A stretch of DNA of 64,000 nt from Citrus sinensis (taxonomy: Eukaryota; Streptophyta; Magnoliopsida; Sapindales; Rutaceae). Made by a program: the position numbers and the translations under genes. Every line of letters starts with the position of its first letter. The first letter of the stretch is position 1. The stretch covers positions 2,418,001 to 2,482,000 of the forward strand of contig NC_068563.1 of NCBI RefSeq assembly GCF_022201045.2, in the 5' to 3' direction. The notes below the pieces were generated by a model. The model made no database searches, was not told where the DNA came from, and was given only the letters and a program-made list of their open reading frames with translations. Below, in pieces: positions 36,420-47,197 of the stretch.

Positions 36420-36669
36420 TTAGTGAACAGAGCTAGCAGTGGCTGTTCTTATGTTGTTGTATGAATTATTTTCAGGGTTTGTTTGGACTATATATGCATT
36501 CATTTGTTTGAATGTGTAGAAGATGTGCGTGCAAGGCAACAATTATTTGCTTAACATAGGCAATATTCATAAATCATACTAAGAACTTTGAAGAGTTATG
36601 ATGAAATCACACATATATATAATACATATCTTTAATTTACAAGATATATAGCTTCTTTGTTTTCCTTCT

Positions 36670-38259
36670 CTAGCTCGGATATTTTCCAGCAATCAAAGGC
36701 AAATCAACCTCATCACACCAATCAATACACCTAGTCTCAAAATATGAACTCTTCACATTATTAGGCCAATAACTCAACCAAATTTGCCCTCCAATTCTCC
36801 ACTTCAACACACTCCCTTCCATTTCTCTACTCAATCTCCACGTCACCCCTTCTCCATACTCATCTCTACCGAATACCAACCCACCACTCTTCGTAAACGG
36901 CCTATTCGCTCCCGAGTATCTATTCCTAAAACTACTACTACCACCATCACCATTATTATCACATTTCCGCGTGGCAAGTTCCTGACCAGTCGTGTTATCA
37001 CACAAGACCGCGTCAAAAACGGCAGCGTTTCCCTCAACGTCCTGATCCCACCTCCAGTTTCTCATCCTTGTCTTTGTCGTCATCCTCGCCCGAGCTTTCA
37101 CCTTTGGAATCTTTGTGTTTCCGTAATTGCCCTTCAAAATCCTCTGCGTTTCTACTTCCCTCTCGCCGTTGTTCGTTGACCGGCCTAACGTCATCCCGGC
37201 CACGTAAGTGGACCCCACCTCTGGGCCGACCCAAACTCGTACCCTCGACGGGAAATGCCTCTCTTCGTTGAACTCCATGTCGTCATTTCTTTTAAACCCT
37301 AGTTTCGCTACGTGGAAGCGTAGATTATCGACACGTGCGTTCACCTGAATATACCCATCGTGGAATACAACTGAATATTCCAACTGAATGACCGCCTCAA
37401 GCTGTTGGTGCGCCAAGGCGTAACGCAGCACTGATTCTTTGGCTTCAATGATAGGAAACTTGCCGTTATGTTCGTTGGAACGCGTGACTTTCATGGCGGA
37501 CACCGGCGCGTAGCCCTTTAGAATCCAAAACCCGTGTGCCTCCGCGGCGTAAGAAAGTCCAAGCTGCTGATCTGGCAACGGTGCTATCGTCTGTAATCCT
37601 ACGCCCACCTCCCTTAAAATCAACAATTTTGCTGTGATGTACCCGAGGGTGCGCGTAAAGGAAAGCTCTGCATCCACTCCTACGGTTTCCAAAAAGGTTC
37701 GCAGTACAGGCGCATGGTTGCACGCTAATGCTTCGATGTTGGGAGACAATACCGAGTTGAAGTAGAAAGAGCCAACCACACTAGGAGCGTCACATGCACA
37801 TGACCAAAACAAGCGTGTGAGGAACAGTAAATTGAAAAAACTTGAGAAAGATTCGGGCGAATGAGAGTCCATGATCCATGATATGGGTTCGGGTTTGAGC
37901 TTCTGAAGCTGAGAACGGGGACAAGAGCTATCGTGAGCCGGGGGTGAACGGGTGATGATTTCTTGGAGAAGCTGGAGTACCAGCGGGAGAAACGGTTTCT
38001 CTGAAGAAAGAAGACACGTGTCAGAGACCCACATAGTCTTTTGAGGCTCTAAAGATTCAAAGCCCTCTATGCACACACTGAAAGTCAACGAAACGTCGGC
38101 TTCGGACATGAACGTCCGCTCAGCTCTGAGTTGAATCTCCCGAGTTGTGTTCTTTTTACTCGCAGAGGAGCTCGCTAGTGTAAGTATGAATGGTGAGTCT
38201 GACTCGGCCCACTCGTCTGAGTAGGGGAGCTCACATATCCACGACCAAATATCCAACAT
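36670..38259 (-). CDS. Plant protein of unknown function, 529 aa
   Basis: Intronless, starting MLDIWSWICELPYSDEW at 38259 and ending LPLIAGKYPS. Codon use and composition look like a real gene. Visible features are a hydrophobic stretch around residues 135-160 (SFSSFFNLLFLTRLFWSC), a Ser-rich N-terminal third, several beta-rich segments (EYSVVFHDGYIQVNARVDNLRF, RVRVWVGPEVGSTYVAGM), a basic Arg/Lys patch (KVKARARMTTKTRMRNW), a Gly/Ser linker, and a conserved-looking tail with GLVFGRDEYGEGVTWRL and QIWLSYWPN. I recall similar plant-only proteins annotated as uncharacterised, but recognise no named domain. It is convergent with the DUF247 gene, with only about 250 bp between their stops. Confidence 0.85.
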   Translation of the reverse strand: MLDIWSWICELPYSDEWAESDSPFILTLASSSASKKNTTREIQLRAERTFMSEADVSLTFSVCIEGFESLEPQKTMWVSDTCLLSSEKPFLPLVLQLLQEIITRSPPAHDSSCPRSQLQKLKPEPISWIMDSHSPESFSSFFNLLFLTRLFWSCACDAPSVVGSFYFNSVLSPNIEALACNHAPVLRTFLETVGVDAELSFTRTLGYITAKLLILREVGVGLQTIAPLPDQQLGLSYAAEAHGFWILKGYAPVSAMKVTRSNEHNGKFPIIEAKESVLRYALAHQQLEAVIQLEYSVVFHDGYIQVNARVDNLRFHVAKLGFKRNDDMEFNEERHFPSRVRVWVGPEVGSTYVAGMTLGRSTNNGEREVETQRILKGNYGNTKIPKVKARARMTTKTRMRNWRWDQDVEGNAAVFDAVLCDNTTGQELATRKCDNNGDGGSSSFRNRYSGANRPFTKSGGLVFGRDEYGEGVTWRLSREMEGSVLKWRIGGQIWLSYWPNNVKSSYFETRCIDWCDEVDLPLIAGKYPS

Positions 38260-38887
38260 TCTTTCGTTGATGGGGGTGTTTAGTTGATGGGAAAATGTAC
38301 GTGAAGAGTAGATCCTTGAGATTCTTGTAGTTTTATAATGAAAATGAGTGATAATAGATTCGCCAACTTGGAAGTAACACGAGCCACGTAATGGAAATTA
38401 CAAAACTAGTGGTTTTAATTTGTGACATGTGGGATTCATCTGTAGGTACATTAATGACGGCTCATTTTCTCTCACTTTCTTTCTTCAATTCCTTCATTTT
38501 CTTGTCCTGGAGGTTAAGAGATTTGACGGTTTAATGTTGGGATGTTTGCATGGATTGTAGTAAATGTGGGACGTGGAATTTCGACGGCTTCTGATCTGCG
38601 GCTTATATGTGTTGGATTTTTGCATGTTCAATTTTGAATCACATAAAATTAAAATACTGAACAAAAATGAAATTAATCAGATATTACGAAAGGTTCTGCA
38701 TGAATTGTATGTGTAGCTCACAAAATTGTTTATTTATCTTCAATTACATATTTCATTTAATTTACTAAAAATTTAGTGGAAAACAGTCGTGGCACAATGA
38801 GATAGCATAAACTGGGTGGAGGACTTTGTTTAAGAAAGCACACATTCTGCGCAAATTAATTGTGAAACAAGTTTTTAAATAGTTATA
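38260..38887. other. Upstream region of the 529-aa gene
   Basis: Promoter and leader of the minus-strand gene. Nothing else is recognisable. Confidence 0.5.
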
Positions 38888-39325
38888 AGGGTTATTCCCA
38901 CCCAACCCCCAAATTTTTCAACATTTTTTACTGTGCACTCAAACTTTTCGACATTTTCTACTGCGCACCCAATTCGGTTAATTTGACCGTTACTTTTAAC
39001 GGAACAATTTGAAAGTGAATGAAATGTCTAAAATCCCCCTAATCATGAATTAGGAAATGAGATAAAATATTAATCCAATAATTAATATTTACATTAAAAA
39101 TTCTTAATTAAAGGTAATTAATAATAATCCCATCAATTAATTTATCAAATAAATTTAATTTATCATTATCAAATAATATTTAGGGCATGAACTTTCAAAT
39201 TTATCCTTTGACCGTTAGAATAAACGGTCAAATTAACAGATTTGGGTGTGGATTGAGTATTGTTGAAACATATAGGTGCGCGGTGGAATATGTTGAAACA
39301 TTTGGGGGCAGGACGGAATTAACCC
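38888..39325. mobile_element. MITE with long imperfect inverted repeats, 438 bp
   Basis: The left end (AGGGTTATTCCCACCCAACC) and the reverse complement of the right end (AGGGTTAATTCCGTCCTGCC) align for roughly 110 bp, sharing CCCCCAAAT, TTTCAACAT, GCGCACC and GGTTAATTTGACCGTT-like blocks. Flanks carry TAGTTATA at 38880-38887 and 39326-39333, identical over 8 bp. The 8-bp duplication suggests hAT, though a 7-bp reading is possible because of the boundary base. No coding capacity. Confidence 0.88.
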
Positions 39326-39333
39326 TAGTTATA

Positions 39334-41499
39334 ATACGTTTTTTTTTTTTTTATCTTTGGGAAAAAAATCTACTTCCTCATTTTATGTATAAATTCTCAG
39401 CCGAATGGTGATTTAAAAGAAAAATTACTAATATTAAAAATCTGTTCGTAATATGTATGGTAACAATTTAATTACTAAGCAATGTTGCTCATGTAATGGG
39501 GAACAATATCATTAAATGGCACTGTTAAGTTTCTCTCCGTTTTCTAACATTATTTATAATAATTATTGGAACCGTAAAGTTAGCAAATTTGCTTGCAATC
39601 ATATTTATAAATATTTATAAATCTAAAAGTTGACTTGCTTGTAAAATCTTCGTTTTTTTTTTCCTCCATTTTTGTAAATAATATATCACTATTTTTACTT
39701 TTTGATTAAGTAGATGTATCATCTTTCATTTGAAAGAAAGCCAAAATAGGAAAATTCTAAAAAACAATCAATAGCGATTATCAGATGTTCAGTTTCTTCT
39801 TTCTCAAATCTCAATTTAATAGAAGTCTTGTGAAGACTGGAAGGCCGGAACTTCAAAGCAGCGAATAGCAATTTTGATACTTCGAGTGTGGCTAAGTTTT
39901 GTACAACAATTAATGAAACGTGCTTCAACAAACGCCATAAACACAGGTTTTGGTTTCTTAAGAAAGTTGGATTGAAATGGTTTGGCAGTTGATGTAATTA
40001 ATGTGTGTGGCAAGAAGATTGAGCATTAATGGTCAGCGAGAACTGTAGCAAAAGGCGGCAGTCGAACATTCATGTGACAAGCTATGAATATGTGATGCCA
40101 GTATGACTCAATGTGCGGAACATCTGCTAATTCGCTTCTGGGTTTGGTGTTGGAAAACTATGTACCACGAAATGCATTTTGCTATATAAAAATCATTTAC
40201 ATTGGCACTGGAAAAATGATTCTTAAGTTCAAATCACACTCACATTGAAGTTAATTTAAAAAAAAAAAAAATTAAAAGAAGAAAAACACTCACATTGCAA
40301 TTCAAGAGGGGTTTGATATTAAATTGCATTCGTGCAAAAATTAATTTGAAAAAATGACTATTAACTTGATTTTGTTTTGTCTCCTGCAAATATTTCACTG
40401 CACTGGTGTTGCTCTTCGGTTCCTATGTAGGGATTTAATTATATTACAAGGTGTTTGTACTTTTTTTTTCTTTTTTTTTTGTTACAAAAGGACCCTAGCA
40501 AAATGAGGGTACGCAGTCTCTAGGACATCATTAAACAACCAAAAATTCACTCCTAAGGGAGGTAGATTAAATAGGTGGAACTCAAGGGGAAGAATGAGAG
40601 CCCTTCTCGCAAGGAAGTCAGCAGCAAAATTCGTCTCTCTGGACACATGATGCACTGAAACAGGCTAATCTCAAGGGATTAGCTTACATTATTAAACAAA
40701 TTATATAGAGTGTAATAAAGCAATAAAATGGTCTCAAGGGACTTTCCTAAAATAACTCCCGTCAAAACGAGGGAATGCAGTATCAATGTATTTATTTTTT
40801 AATTAAATTTAGGAGTATTTTTATAATTATAATTTTTTTATTTTTCAAAGATTTTATAAAATAAAATAATTTTTTAATTTATTTAGAGGTAAAATTATCG
40901 TTTCGTTTAAATTATTTAACGGTGTTACTACAAAAGTGGCTAATTAATACAAATTTAAAAAAAAAGGTGGTGCGGAGATTATATTAGAATTTTATGGTGG
41001 TTGGATGAATATAAGGCAAAACAAATGTGGTGCAATGATAATTTTCCTTTATTTAAATATTTATTATGATTATCTATACAAATTAAATCAAATTTTATAT
41101 TTTTTTTGGTGAAAAAATATAATAAAAAAGAAGAAGAAGAACCCTCCAACTTGAAGGACAAGAGCTTGAATCTTCAAGATACTCATTCCGATCTTGTAAA
41201 TATTTACTATAAAATTGATCTCGCCTTATTAAATACGTTTGGGAAAATAGTTATGTTATAATTTTATGAATTTAGACAATCGGGAGATATAAGTAAATTT
41301 AACATAATTTTATTTTGATACAAGGAAAATCAACCAAATGGCAAAGAAATGGACAAAATAATGAATTGGGCCTCAATGTTGGGCTAGCTTAACGCAGCAA
41401 CCTTGCTGGTTCTGGCCCAATCGATCGAAACAAAGAAACAGAGACGCCTCAAACTTGTAAAAGCCACGGGATTGCTGTGCTCTGCTATTGGAACAGAAA
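39334..41499. other. Intergenic, AT-rich
   Basis: AT-rich DNA with poly(T) runs at about 40,460-40,480. No supported gene. The last 100 bp before 41,500 would be the LYRM promoter/leader. Confidence 0.5.
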
Positions 41500-41875
41500 A
41501 TGGACAAAGCGTTGCGAGCGTACGCTACCGTTCTGAGGCTGATTCGGCGTTTGCCAAAAGACACGAGACCTTATTATGCCAAATACGCCCGCGAAAACTT
41601 CGTCAACTATAGAGAAGTTGACGCCAACGATGCCAGCTCCCTCGACGAGCTCTTCCACAGAGCTTATAATCACTCCATCTGGGTCCTCAACAAGGTGCTC
41701 GATTCATATATACTCACTTTTTTTTTTACATAGTATGTACTTATAAGTGCTTATGTATACGTGTATATTGATTGATTTTCGAGTTTTTGATGACCCATTT
41801 GTCGTTTTCTTGCGAATGCAGTATAAGGTAGAAGAATCAGCCGCTGATAAGTTGAAGGACATATGTTGCGGTTAA
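41500..41875 (+). CDS. LYR motif-containing protein (LYRM9-like)
   Basis: Two exons, 41500-41694 and 41822-41875, encode 82 aa. The N-terminal helix MDKALRAYATVLRLIRRLP holds the LYR-type motif (here LRLIRRLP). It is followed by RPYYAKYARENFVNYREV, HRAYNHSIWVLNKY, and a short tail ending DKLKDICCG. Length and order match LYRM9-type proteins. LYRM proteins are small mitochondrial matrix proteins that bind the acyl carrier protein and serve as assembly factors or accessory subunits for Fe-S and respiratory complexes; the client of this member is not deducible. The ATG at 41500 is the first methionine in frame. Confidence 0.9.
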
Positions 41876-42955
41876 AGCATGCCTACAAGATGTTTGTTCT
41901 AATGGCTAAATGAGTAGTGACGTTCTTGATTTTGTCTTCTTGCTTTGCTAAACGTGATATTTTATAGATTTTGGGTTTGATAGCTTGCGTAATGTTTAAG
42001 AATAAATTGAAAATTTGGTAATGCAGTAAATGGAGTGCAGTTTCCTGCAATCGACCGGAATAGTCTTGCTTTCTATCTGCTGCAATTCGCAGACTAAATG
42101 CGTTTCATGCACAGGAAGCTTTATGCGCAACTAATTGTACTACAATAAAGTTTGCTTTTTTATTATCACGCTGGTTGCCACAAACCTCAATATGCAACAT
42201 ATTATTGCTTTATTACGCTCTATATAATTTGTTTAATAATGTCAGTTTTTTTTTTCTTTTTTTGGTTGGGGTAGTTAATTTAGTTCCTTGAATTGATGCC
42301 GATGTCGGGAGCTGCTGTCACGTTCTATTTATCTTTTGCCGAGAATTGACAATTTGTCAAGACTGATTTCGCCATCTTCTCCAGGGAATTTGAGTATCCG
42401 TACGGACGACATTGGATAAGCTTCTTTTGGTGAAGTAGTACAAATGGTCTAATTCGAGATTCCTAAGAATCAACTTAGCCAAATCCAATATTTTGGTATC
42501 TCAGAAAAAGGAGTCATCCGTCAGGTTTAGGATTATCTGAAACATATAGTTTCACATAGGTTACAAAAAACTGTTTGTTTGCCATTACGGTTTCATTTTA
42601 GATAGTTATTTCCATGGTTTCTCTTTCCAGGAACTTTCAATGCTAAACTGTGGGGTTTAGGATGTGAATTTTGCTAGAATCAGATGGAGATGAAATGCAC
42701 GGAATACTATAATTAGTAACTGTCAATAGGTTATTGCCCGGCAGATGATCATCCTGGGAAGTGTAGATTATTGGCAAATGATGGTGTGCCGATAACAGCT
42801 TCAGCCTGGTTAATGCTATTGGAGGGTAGAATCATTGATGTTCACACTTCCAAAGGATCATTTTTCTTTTGGATAATTTGTTTGAAGCACTAATGTTGTC
42901 ATTGGTTAACACTTATTTTTGGGCACCTTTGTAAAGCTCAAAGCAACATTGTTTA

Positions 42956-43464
42956 TACAGTAAAACTTCTTTATAGTCATAATGTTCGGATCAAATTATT
43001 ATTTTTACTATGAGGTTATAATTTAATCGAGGTATGGGTACAAAAATTATTATTTTGATTTAGTTATTCTTAGTGCAAGTGATATAGAGATAAAATATAC
43101 GCTACATTAATAATTATTTAATGAAGCATGTCAAATCCAATATATAGGCATTGATAAAAAAGATAGATGAAGTTTTAAAAAGTTTGTACATACATGTATG
43201 TAGTGTTGGGAATATGCAAAGTCATCCTAAAATAAATCATTGTTTAGAACAATTTTAGAAAAAAAAATATTTTATTACATCTCAAGCCTATAATGTAAAA
43301 CAACATATATTTTTTGCAACACACTGGTAATTACTGCTATCTGGAGGCAAGTTCTTTCAATCGGGATGTAGAAATATTAATAACTTATTATAAAGTGTAA
43401 ATTTATTATTATTTATAACTGACTATATGGAAGTTATTCCTGTATAGAGTGTTACTATACTGTA
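42956..43464. repeat. MITE-like element with TACAGTA ends
   Basis: Begins TACAGTAAAACTTCTTTATAG and ends ATACTGTA, whose reverse complement TACAGTAT matches the start. The near-terminal CTTCTTTATAGTCATAATGTT is typical of a widespread plant MITE family ending TACAGTAAAACCTCTATAAA. Target repeats are unclear and the right end is diverged. Confidence 0.5.
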
Positions 43465-44125
43465 ATTGATTTTGAAAACATCTTGGTATCTATTATAGAT
43501 GTCATTAACTTTTTAAACCTACTCGTTTGCCGGCATTCCTAGGAGAGGTTAAGAATTTAACAAATTAAGGCTGTTACCATGAAAAATTCCCAGTATCAAG
43601 TTGTCGCGCTGTCGAATCTATGATCCAAAAGTATTAAAGCTGCGGATTCTAATTCCTTTACATGTTACTCAGTTGAACACTATTCATCTGTAGACTTGTT
43701 TGCATAGCTTTCTTCTTGTAGCGATGAACTCAATATGGACTTGTTGACATGGTTAACGTACGCTGAATTTCACACGTTCTCTCTTACTTCGCTTTCGAAA
43801 TTATTAAAACTTGATGCTTGAAGGCTTCAAAGGGGGGCATTCGGATTTGCTTATGTACGAGCGTGGGCGGAATGTCGGCAGTTTGGGCCGGATCTCAGTT
43901 TGTATAAGATTGTAAAGAATCTCGTGAATAGTTGTAGTGCCAGGCTTGTTCATTGGAGATGGTGAAGGTTGAGACATCGTACATTAACGGAGCCAACGAC
44001 CAACGAGGTGTCGGGATACGCGACATCCCATACGACACGTTGCAGAAACAAATGTCTGAATTCCAAAATCTGACCGGACCTCTCACTCTCCCTCTTCCTT
44101 TCCTTACAATATTGGCATGCTTGTC

Positions 44126-44158
44126 CACGTGTCTTTCATTTCTTTATATATATATATG
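44126..44158 (+). promoter_or_regulatory. G-box followed by a TATA stretch
   Basis: CACGTG at 44126-44131 is followed by TATATATATATATGG at about 44,144-44,158. An ATG at 44198 opens only nine codons before a stop, unless a donor at 44,220 (CGGTAAAAG) is used. It looks like a plant core promoter, but I see no gene body for it. Confidence 0.35.
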
Positions 44159-44589
44159 GAGAAAACTATACACTCACTTGCCAGCTAAACCAAAATCATG
44201 GAAACTCATTGTCACGGGATGCGGTAAAAGTTGATTTTTCACTTGCTCTATGTTGTCTGCTTCTTCACAGCTCCAGCTCGTTTTACAGATTATATCTTAT
44301 CTAATAAGATAGATATCACTTTTAGTAATTTCAGAATCGTGAGGGTAATATCTGAAATTTGAACTGGAAGAGTTGACTCAGTCAAATTTTAGGGGTCCAA
44401 AATTTGAAACAGATGGTACATTACCCCAATTACCAATACATGCAAATGATCAAAAGTTGCCAATTCACCACGCGGTGCCAAGCGTGCGGATAACCCTCTG
44501 ATTTCGTCGTCTCTCATCAGACGAAGATTTGATCATGCGGCAATGGGGCCCACGGTTTCATCCCCTTTGATCTTTCTGGTTTTTTTAAT

Positions 44590-44791
44590 GAGTAATGATA
44601 CAGCCACAAACTCTTGTACAAATTTATTTTGTACAAACTGATGTGACATGATAAGATTGGTTGAATTAAATATCACTTGGCCCACATGATTTGTTTTTAT
44701 TAATTTATATTTTCATTCAACCAATGAATTAATGCCAAGTCAGTTTGTACAAAATAAGTTTGTACAAGAGTTTGTGGCTGTATCATTACTC
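44590..44791. mobile_element. Mutator-like MITE, 202 bp
   Basis: Terminal inverted repeats of 52 bp differ at one position (start GAGTAATGATACAGCCACAA on both strands). The element is flanked by identical 9-bp repeats TTTTTTAAT at 44581-44589 and 44792-44800. A 9-bp duplication is the Mutator/MULE signature. There is no coding capacity. The near-identity of the ends suggests a recent insertion or strong constraint on the hairpin. Confidence 0.92.
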
Positions 44792-44800
44792 TTTTTTAAT

Positions 44801-45858
44801 TGTTTGCGCTCGGACTGTAAACAGTCCTGCTAATTCCACGAATTAGCTGAAATAAAAGACGACACTCAAGAGTTTTTTATTTGACAGTCTGATTGGATAA
44901 GGGTATCTTAAAAATTATAGTATTCAATTGTTTGACGAATAATAGAAGTTAGTGTTGTAACAATTAATTTAATTTAATCAATTATTTAAATAAAAAAATT
45001 ATTATTTTTTTAAAATTATTATTTAAAATTTATATTTAATACACACAATTAAATTTTATTTTATAATTATAATTTTTTTCATCACAATTATAATTTATAT
45101 GTTACACCACTTTTATATCATCATAATGAATAGGAACATAATAAAAAGTTCAATTATAGTCTCACATATGATACGGGTTACAATTTAGGTCATCACACTT
45201 CAATATTTATCATGTTAATTAATTTGATCACGTCTCTTATTAATACGTATTGGATGGCTCCAAAGTTTAACTGAATGATTAATTAATAATTTTTGATAAT
45301 TTTTAAGTGAATTAATCCCACCATTTAATTAAATAGTGGCCAATGGGAATGAAATTTTAGAAGGTGCTCTCCGAATTGCCAGTTTGGACCCCTCGCTACA
45401 AAGGTACTTCCGTTTGGGAGGTTTTATTTTCCGTATTTGCCGCAAATGTAATAAAAATATTTTCTATTCTTTCCAAGAACTTAACAACTTAAAATTACCC
45501 TGGGAAGTGAAACTCAATGAGTCGGTGAGCGGGTGAGTTAACAGAAAGAGAGAAGAAAAAAAATCGGTTACATATGGAAGCAACAACGCGTTGGAGAGCT
45601 AAACCACGGTTTTCTCGGGCCAGGTGGGTTTGACTGAAAATAGCCGAAAACCAAAGCCTTGAAAAAACCGAACACCTCTCATTGTAACGGCTGCTCTCAA
45701 GTCTTAACACACTTAACAACTACACTTGTACTATTGATGCTCGCTCACAATCTCACATAGTCACATTCACATCATAAAAACTAAAACCAAAGCAAACCAA
45801 CAAAGACCAAAAGCTTGAAGCTTTTGGCCTTTGTGTTGACCTTGGTTGGTGGCTTTTG
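44801..45858. other. Upstream region of the bHLH gene
   Basis: AT-rich distal part, then a more balanced 500 bp likely to hold the promoter and 5' leader. Open frames on the minus strand here match nothing known. Confidence 0.5.
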
Positions 45859-47197
45859 ATGGCTGATAATGGAGGATTTGATGGCGAACAAGGGAGTACT
45901 ACAAGTTTCTCCCAGTTGTTGTTCTCTGATGATGTTGTTTTGGGTCTTGATTTTAACAACTACGCTTGTTCTTCTGTTTTTTCTGCTAATGAAAAGCCTC
46001 CCAAAATGCTTTGCTTTGGTGACTATAATAAGCAAAATGATGGTGATATTGTTGTGTATGGTGAAACAACGGCTACTGCTGCTGCTACTCCAAAATCTGG
46101 CATAACTTGTAGTGATTCTTCTTCAGCTTCTTCTGGTAACAACAGCAGTGCAAATACTCCCTCCAAATCTACCGTAAGTGTTTGGTATTTTCGTAAAGTT
46201 TTCATCTTTGGGGTTTCTTAATAAAATTTTTAAAAAAGGGGAAGAAAAAGAAAAGAAAAACAGTTCATCCCTTCATCTTCTTGTAGAAAAAGAGAAATGG
46301 GTCAGGCCAAGAATCTGTTCCGCACTCAAATTTAGCTACCACAACAGCTCCAGTGGTAAGCCAGAGAACCAGCAAAAAGACAAAAGCTGCTGATAATCCA
46401 TCATCTACAGCCCATGCAAAGGCCAAGAAAGAGAAGCTAGGTGACCGAATCACGGCATTGCAGCAACTTGTGTCACCCTTTGGCAAGGTGCAAAAATTTG
46501 TTAATTAGAAGGCAATTAATTAAGTTAAAAAGTTTTTTATTTAGTTAATTAACTATTGATAAAATTTGAGTGGTGTTTGTTGGTTATGGGGAATTGAAAT
46601 GAAAATAATCATATGCAGACAGATACAGCATCAGTGCTGCATGAAGCGATGGGATATATCAGGTTCCTGCACGATCAGGTTCAGGTTCTGTGCTCGCCGT
46701 ACCTGCAACACCACCAACATGTACGCACTACTGCTCATGCAACCAAAATTTGGAAACATTTTTCCTTTATTTTTGCTTCCACTGCTTCCATTTTCATGCA
46801 ATTGATTATAAATTTCACCTGATGCATAGTAAAATGTGGACCATTTGTTATGGGTCCCACTTATCATTTCCCAGTGAGTTTTTCACTTCACTCACTTACA
46901 GTGATGGTGACTTGATTTGGTCAAATTGTCAACTGTTCATATTGTTAATTTTATTGCCCTTTTTTTTCTTTTTAATTTTACTGAAATTTTGATTAACAGG
47001 AGGGCGGAGAAAACGGAGGAGAAGAATCAAGAAAGGATTTGAAGAGCAAGGGACTGTGTCTGGTCCCCGTGGCGTGCACCGTACACGTGGCGAACAGCAA
47101 CGGTGCTGATTTCTGGGCACCTGCCATGGGTAGCAACGTTTCATCACCAGCAAGAGCACCAGCGGTAACAATTACAAAGCAGCAGCAGTTGAAGTGA
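45859..47197 (+). CDS. bHLH113-like: Atypical bHLH transcription factor (bHLH113-like)
   Basis: Four exons, 45859-46173, 46287-46487, 46619-46720 and 47000-47197, encode 271 aa; phase is 0 at every junction. N-terminal motifs [17 protein letters not shown] and [10 protein letters not shown] and a Ser-rich [12 protein letters not shown] stretch precede a Lys-rich segment. The helix-loop-helix follows (about residues 145-195: [39 protein letters not shown]), then VLCSPYL and the tail [13 protein letters not shown] and NGADFWAP. The basic region lacks the usual His-Glu-Arg E-box contacts, as in the bHLH113/123/112/68 subfamily, which may bind other sites. It should be a nuclear dimer; bHLH113-group members are linked to stress and development. 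The donor of exon 3 (CAT|GTACGC) is weaker than the rest. Confidence 0.92.

Larger units (their letters stand above)
41876..44580. other. Intergenic between the LYRM and bHLH genes
   Basis: Contains the LYRM 3' flank, a TACAGTA-ended MITE-like repeat (42956-43464), and a GC-richer promoter-like module at about 43,830-44,200 with no convincing gene after it. Confidence 0.5.

Noticed and set aside
36784-37271. Plus-strand open frames opposite the 529-aa gene
   Set aside because: Antisense shadows of a long GC-richer coding region; compositions are Ser/Pro/Arg biased as expected for shadows.
43953-44234. 93-codon open frame on the plus strand
   Set aside because: It runs through the G-box/TATA promoter-like stretch, and its translation looks random, including a poly Tyr-Ile segment from the TA repeat.
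46566-46992. Open frames within the bHLH third exon and intron
   Set aside because: They overlap the spliced bHLH exon in other frames or run into intron sequence.
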